DNA of 64,000 nt, taken from assembly GCF_004210375.1 (NCBI RefSeq), contig NC_134828.1, positions 21,196,400 through 21,260,399 on the forward strand, written 5' to 3'. Position numbers and translations under genes: made by a program. Below the pieces are notes generated by a model, which ran no database searches, was not told the origin of the DNA, and was given only the letters and a program-made list of their open reading frames with translations. Positions 60,499 to 64,000 of the stretch are shown here, piece after piece (position 1 is the stretch's first letter; each line of letters starts with the position of its first letter). Source of the DNA: Tachypleus tridentatus. Its lineage: Eukaryota; Arthropoda; Merostomata; Xiphosura; Limulidae.

Positions 60499-60582
60499 GA
60501 GGCCATAGTTGTAACAGATGTTCTTCGCTATGGTGCAGCTTTCCAAGATGGCCGTCTAAAGAGGGGAGATGCTTTGTTGGCT
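60499..60582 (+). CDS. PDZ-domain protein, second exon of the last PDZ domain
   Basis: Acceptor atcttatag; 84 nt, 28 codons: EAIVVTDVLRYGAAFQDGRL and KRGDALLA. This is the PDZ core: strand beta C/D, helix alpha A (GAA), the turn DGRLKRGD and strand beta E (LLA). The next exon begins VND, so the join LLA-VNDMSL is the standard 'GD.LL.VN...L' and fixes the exon end at 60582. The base after it should begin a GT donor. The sequence there is ATAAGT, that is a GTAAGT consensus with A at the +1 position. Either this copy cannot splice normally, it uses a rare donor, or there is a base error. No alternative GT donor nearby keeps the frame. Confidence 0.88.
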
Positions 60583-60678
60583 ATAAGTCGAATCATTTTA
60601 TTAGTTTCAAAGTTTATTCCAGCACGATTTAATATGAAAAAAATACAACATTTCCTTTGTCTCCTACGGATTTTCTAG
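60583..60678 (+). other. 96-bp PDZ intron with non-canonical AT donor
   Basis: Starts ATAAGTCG, ends ggattttctag. Short compared with the other introns here. In-frame read-through from the upstream exon (ISRIILLVSKFIPARFNMKK…) stays open for a while, so intron retention is conceivable. Confidence 0.7.
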
Positions 60679-60783
60679 GTGAACGACATGTCACTGCGGG
60701 ACATCTCCTTCAAAGAGGCTGTGAAACTGTTACGCGAGACAGCATCGCCTGTTCGACTGTTGGTTGTTATAGAAAATCGCTAA
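60679..60783 (+). CDS. PDZ-domain protein, C-terminal exon
   Basis: Acceptor ggattttctag; reads VNDMSLRDISFKEAVKLLRE (helix alpha B, residues that line the peptide groove) and TASPVRLLVVIENR (last strand), then TAA at 60781-60783. 105 nt including stop. The PDZ domain is thus at the extreme C-terminus of the protein, which argues for a scaffold ending in PDZ rather than a MAGUK. With 50413-50513 and 60499-60582 it gives a complete domain of about 90 residues. Upstream domains lie beyond what can be read here. Confidence 0.88.
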   Translation: MNDMSLRDISFKEAVKLLRETASPVRLLVVIENR

Positions 60784-61504
60784 ACCTTATTTACAACTCA
60801 CCAGAGTAAGTTATTTAGCAGTCTAAGCTTTTATATAATCTTAGCAACTGTTAATTCAAACTTTTATATGTCTGGTTCCAAAGTCAGGCTTAGCGTTGCC
60901 TCCCGCCAACATTACTTTTGAGCCTTTGTCTAGTTCAATACTTTCAGTAATTTTGTTTTATAGGGAGTCGAGGCTAGATAAAATGAAAATTTACACAGAA
61001 CGTAGTAATATTTTATTATAAGAATTACTACAAGTACTGTTTGGATTAAAATTCAGAATAATGTAAGTCTGAGGTAATATTTTTTCTAAGAATTGCTACA
61101 AGTACTGTTTGGATTAAAGTTCAAAATAATGTAAGTCTGAGTTTTTACGTAACGAAAGGTGATCTTATGAACTTTTAGATCAACCTCAAACATTCTGGAA
61201 AATCAATACGCTTATTTTTTATTATAAATAGCTCTTTGTGGCTAAACATTTTACCTTTTATTATGTTTAATTTTTTAGATTTCAAATGTTGTTTTGTTTT
61301 GAATTTCACGCAAAGCTACACGAGGGCTGTCTGCGCTCACACGTTGCTTCATTCCACTATTCGATTTGCTTCTATTATTAATTTTATTTAGTTTTCTGCA
61401 TTTGCAGCAGGTTTTCTTCTGCTGTTATATTTTCTCCTATTATTATGCTTAACTTTTTAGCTTTCATGTATTATTTTCTTCTGTTAATTTATGTTGATAT
61501 CAGG
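60784..61504 (+). other. 3' UTR of the PDZ gene and SINE tail fragment
   Basis: A ~65-bp direct duplication (AGAATTACTACAAGTACTGT near 61021 and AGAATTGCTACAAGTACTGT near 61088). At 61290-61340 a family A SINE tail fragment (TTTTGTTTTGAATTTCACGC, AAAGCTACACGAGGGCTGTC). No coding seen. Confidence 0.55.
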
Positions 61505-62480
61505 TTTACTACTTTGTTCATTGTGGTAGTTTTATTCCATTCATTGTTTTATCTGCTTTACTACTTTGTTCATTGTGGTAGTTTTATTCCATTGTTTTGT
61601 CTGCTCTACCACTTTGTTCATTGTGGTAGTTTTATTCCATTGTTTTGTCTGCTTTACCACTTTGTTCATTGTGGTAGTTTTATTCCATTGTTTTGTCTGC
61701 TTTGCTACTTTGTTCATTGTGGTAGTTTTATTCCATTGTTTTGTCTGCTTTACTACTTTGTTCACTGTGGTAGTTTTATTCCATTCATTGTTTTGTCTGC
61801 TTTGCTACTTTGTGGTAGTTTTATTCCATTCATTGTTTTGTCTGCTTTACTACTTTGTTCATTGTGGTAGTTTTATTCCATTCATTGTTTTGTCTGCTTT
61901 ACTACTTTGTTCATTGTGGTAGTTTTATTCCATTGTTTTGTCTGCTTTACTACTTTGTTCATTGTGGTAGTTTTATTCCATTCATTGTTTTGTTTGCTTT
62001 ACTACTTTGTTCATTGTGGGAGTTTTATTCCATTCATTTTATCTGCTTTACTACTTTGTTCATTGTGGTAGTTTCATTCCAATCATTGTTTTATCTGCTT
62101 TACTACTTTGTTCATTGTGGTAGTTTTATTCCATTGTTTTGTCTGCTTTACTACTTTGTTCATTGTGGTAGTTTTATTCCATTGTTTTGTCTGCTTTACT
62201 ACTTTGTTCATTGTGGTAGTTTTATTCCATTCATTGTTTTGTCTGCTTTACTACTTTGTTCATTGTGGTAGTTTTATTCCATTGTTTTGTCTGCTTTGCT
62301 ACTTTGTTCATTGTGGTAGTTTTATTCCATTCATTCATTTTTTTAACTAAATTCATTTCATTTTTTTTATTATTTTATAAAGTTTACTTTGTTCATTGTG
62401 GTAGTTTTATTCCATTGTTTTGTCTGCTTTGCTACTTTGTTCATTGTGGTAGTTTTATTCCATTCATTGTTTTGTCTGCA
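61505..62480. repeat. ~48-52-bp minisatellite, about 19 units
   Basis: Unit TTTACTACTTTGTTCATTGT, GGTAGTTTTATTCCATTCAT, TGTTTTGTCTGC; a 4-bp CATT block is present or absent, giving 48- and 52-bp types. A non-repeat insert (about 62338-62390, TTTTTTAACTAAATTCATTT) splits off the last two units and a near copy of it follows the array at 62486. All long frames here, on both strands, come from the repeat. Confidence 0.93.
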
Positions 62481-62738
62481 TTTTTTTTTCTATAACTAAA
62501 TTCATTTCATTTTTTTTATTATTTTATAAAGCTTTCAGAAAAGTAAAGCTAACCAGAACACTTTATAAACAAGTATAAAAAATAAAATCCATATAGTGAT
62601 TAACATGGGCAGTTTTTAAAAAAAACTTTGATCAAATAACAATGAAAATTGATACGTCTGGTTAAGTAATACAGTTTATTACGGATGAGCCTCCGATTTA
62701 TTATCTTATGTATTATGATTTTAAACAGCCAGAAATAT
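62481..62738. other. AT-rich unique sequence
   Basis: Nothing recognised after the second TTCATTTCATTTTTTTTATT copy. Confidence 0.4.
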
Positions 62739-62751
62739 TAATTTAGAAGTT

Positions 62752-62961
62752 ATATGCAAAAACGGCTCGTTTGGGTTGAGAAAATATTTTACATAGAAGA
62801 GCGAACAACGTTTCGACCTTCTTCGGTCATCGTCATGACCGTCATGTCGATGACCGAAGAAGGTCGAAACGTTGTTCGCTCTTCTATGTAAAATATTTTC
62901 TCAACCCAAACGAGCCGTTTGCATATAAATTCTCAACAAGTGGGTTTCTCGACATCACTGA
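62752..62961 (-). mobile_element. Foldback element with ~80-bp near-perfect arms and 14-bp flanking repeat
   Basis: The left arm (about 62750-62832, CGGCTCGTTTGGGTTGAGAA … GACCTTCTTCGGTCATCG) returns inverted at 62848-62928, with a 15-nt loop. A unique tail (TCTCAACAAGTGGGTTTCTC, GACATCACTGA) follows on the right. The direct repeat TAATTTAGAAGTTA at 62739-62752 and 62962-62975 looks like a target-site duplication. The arms carry GACC…GGTCGAAACG, a stem followed by GAAAC as in a hammerhead ribozyme core. Penelope-like retroelements are known to carry such motifs and inverted terminal pieces, so this is a candidate non-autonomous relative. That assignment is inference. Confidence 0.7.
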
Positions 62962-62975
62962 TAATTTAGAAGTTA

Positions 62976-63440
62976 ATTGAATCCTGGTATTTATTAAATT
63001 TATGATATTTACCAACTAGATTGATACACAGTTTTTTTTTCTTAAGACAGATAAATTGAATATACAAACAACAATACAATTTATAATAATGGTTATTGGT
63101 TATTACAAATAATATTTTTAAAAAGTTTACAAACAGTGCTGGTTCTTCTATCTGATCTGGAATTGAATCTTTTAGCGGCAGTTCATGATGAACGAATGAA
63201 TTCTCTGTTGATATACAGGTACAATTCACTTGACGGGAAGCTAGCTAGTTCTGTTCTTAGCTGACCTTAAAAGATTTATATGCTAATTTTTCATCAAGGA
63301 AGATATGTCATGCCTTCATAGAAATACTGACGTCCGAAGTTAATTTTCTGAAGTTGATTGGTTGTAATGTTCGAAATCTGTAAATATTCCTTGTCATATA
63401 TCTGTAGTTTTCCAATTAATAAACGTTTATCAAATATCAA
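62976..63440. other. No gene recognised
   Basis: AT-rich; an 87-codon minus frame (62966-63229) is not recognisable. Confidence 0.4.
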
Positions 63441-63672
63441 GTCATCCCGTAAGTGATGTCTGAAAAGCTAATACAGGAAGTTCATCATCATTTTTATCTT
63501 TGTAAAAAGCTTTAATGACAAAAATATGTAGTAGAACATGCATAAAAATGTTCAAACAAATAGAAGAAACTAACCCAATACACTTTTTCAGATCATTAAT
63601 CAAATAACCATTATGAAGATGGATGTGTCTGAGGAGCACATAAGACATATAAGTAACTGGTGATGTCATCCC
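63441..63672 (+). mobile_element. mariner 5' end, truncated
   Basis: Begins with a terminal-repeat-like TCATCCCGTAAGTGATGTCT, then a ~160-bp 5' leader and ATG at 63619 reading MDVSEEHIRHI, the usual start of mariner transposases, before breaking off into a stop. Closely matches the copy at 63783. Confidence 0.8.
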
Positions 63673-63782
63673 ACAAACACATTTATTTCATTTAATAGTT
63701 TCCCTTTATAATTTAGGTGTTTCTATATATATTTATCAATAAGTTGATGACATCTAATTTGTTTCGACCAGTATATATCAAA

Positions 63783-64000
63783 CCATCCCAAAAGTAATGT
63801 CCAAAAATTTAATACAGAAAGTGTATCATCATTTCTTCTTTATATAAGGCTTTAATGACTAAAATATATAGCAGGACGTGTATAGAAATGTTCAGACAAA
63901 TAAAAGAAACTAACCCAACTCCACTTTTTTCAGATCATTAATCAATTACACCCTTATAAAGATGGATGTGTCTGAGGAGCCCATTAGGCATATAATGCTT
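63783..64000 (+). mobile_element. mariner 5' end, runs off the window
   Basis: Second copy: CCATCCCAAAAGTAATGTCC, same leader, ATG at 63962 and MDVSEEPIRHIML to the window end. The rest of the transposase (HTH and DDD catalytic core) would lie beyond 64000, so intactness is unknown. Confidence 0.85.

Noticed and set aside
61445-62495. Overlapping long frames on both strands
   Set aside because: All come from the ~50-bp minisatellite; the protein text just repeats the unit.

Overview
The window is a piece of animal nuclear genome. It shows split genes with GT-AG introns, conserved metazoan protein domains, several tRNA-derived SINE families, DNA transposons and many minisatellites, and it is AT-rich. 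The dominant SINE has a head ending in a GGTTCGAATCC-like box B and a tail carrying GCACAAAGCTACTCGAGGGC. I associate this SINE with horseshoe crab (xiphosuran chelicerate) genomes. That placement is recognition, not proof.

Region 1 (1-18,509), all recognisable genes on the + strand. The 3' part of a STE20/PAK-type kinase gene lies at 366-5,068 in two clear exons and one likely terminal exon. An ABHD14-type alpha/beta hydrolase lies at 13,301-15,124 in three exons, with a middle exon apparently missing. Around them are SINEs, a foldback element, a degenerate non-LTR RNase H fragment, a degenerate Ty3/gypsy RT fragment and a decayed hAT transposase. A gap of exactly 500 N (18,510-19,009) ends the contig.

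Region 2 (19,010-58,005) is a giant inverted repeat. The left arm (19,010-38,714) and right arm (41,436-58,005) carry the same sequence in opposite orientation around a spacer of about 2.7 kb. Each arm holds, from outside in: a 33-bp minisatellite, a ~75-bp array, a ~59-bp array, one PDZ-domain exon, a Tc1 transposase remnant, several SINEs, further tandem arrays and one 58-nt exon of the tumour-suppressor kinase STK11/LKB1. The arms differ by point changes, by tandem-repeat copy number and by one SINE present only on the left. The spacer has a probable STK11 exon 8 on the + strand and the STK11 C-terminal exon on the - strand. The STK11 locus is therefore split by the fold. This is either a real palindromic duplication or two haplotypes joined head-to-head by the assembler.

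Region 3 (58,006-64,000) follows the right arm. It carries the two last exons of the PDZ gene whose preceding exon is in the right arm (50,413-50,513). They give a complete C-terminal PDZ domain, with an anomalous splice donor. Beyond are a ~50-bp minisatellite, a near-perfect foldback element flanked by a 14-bp direct repeat, and two mariner 5' ends. No functional link between the four genes is evident; they look like neighbours only.
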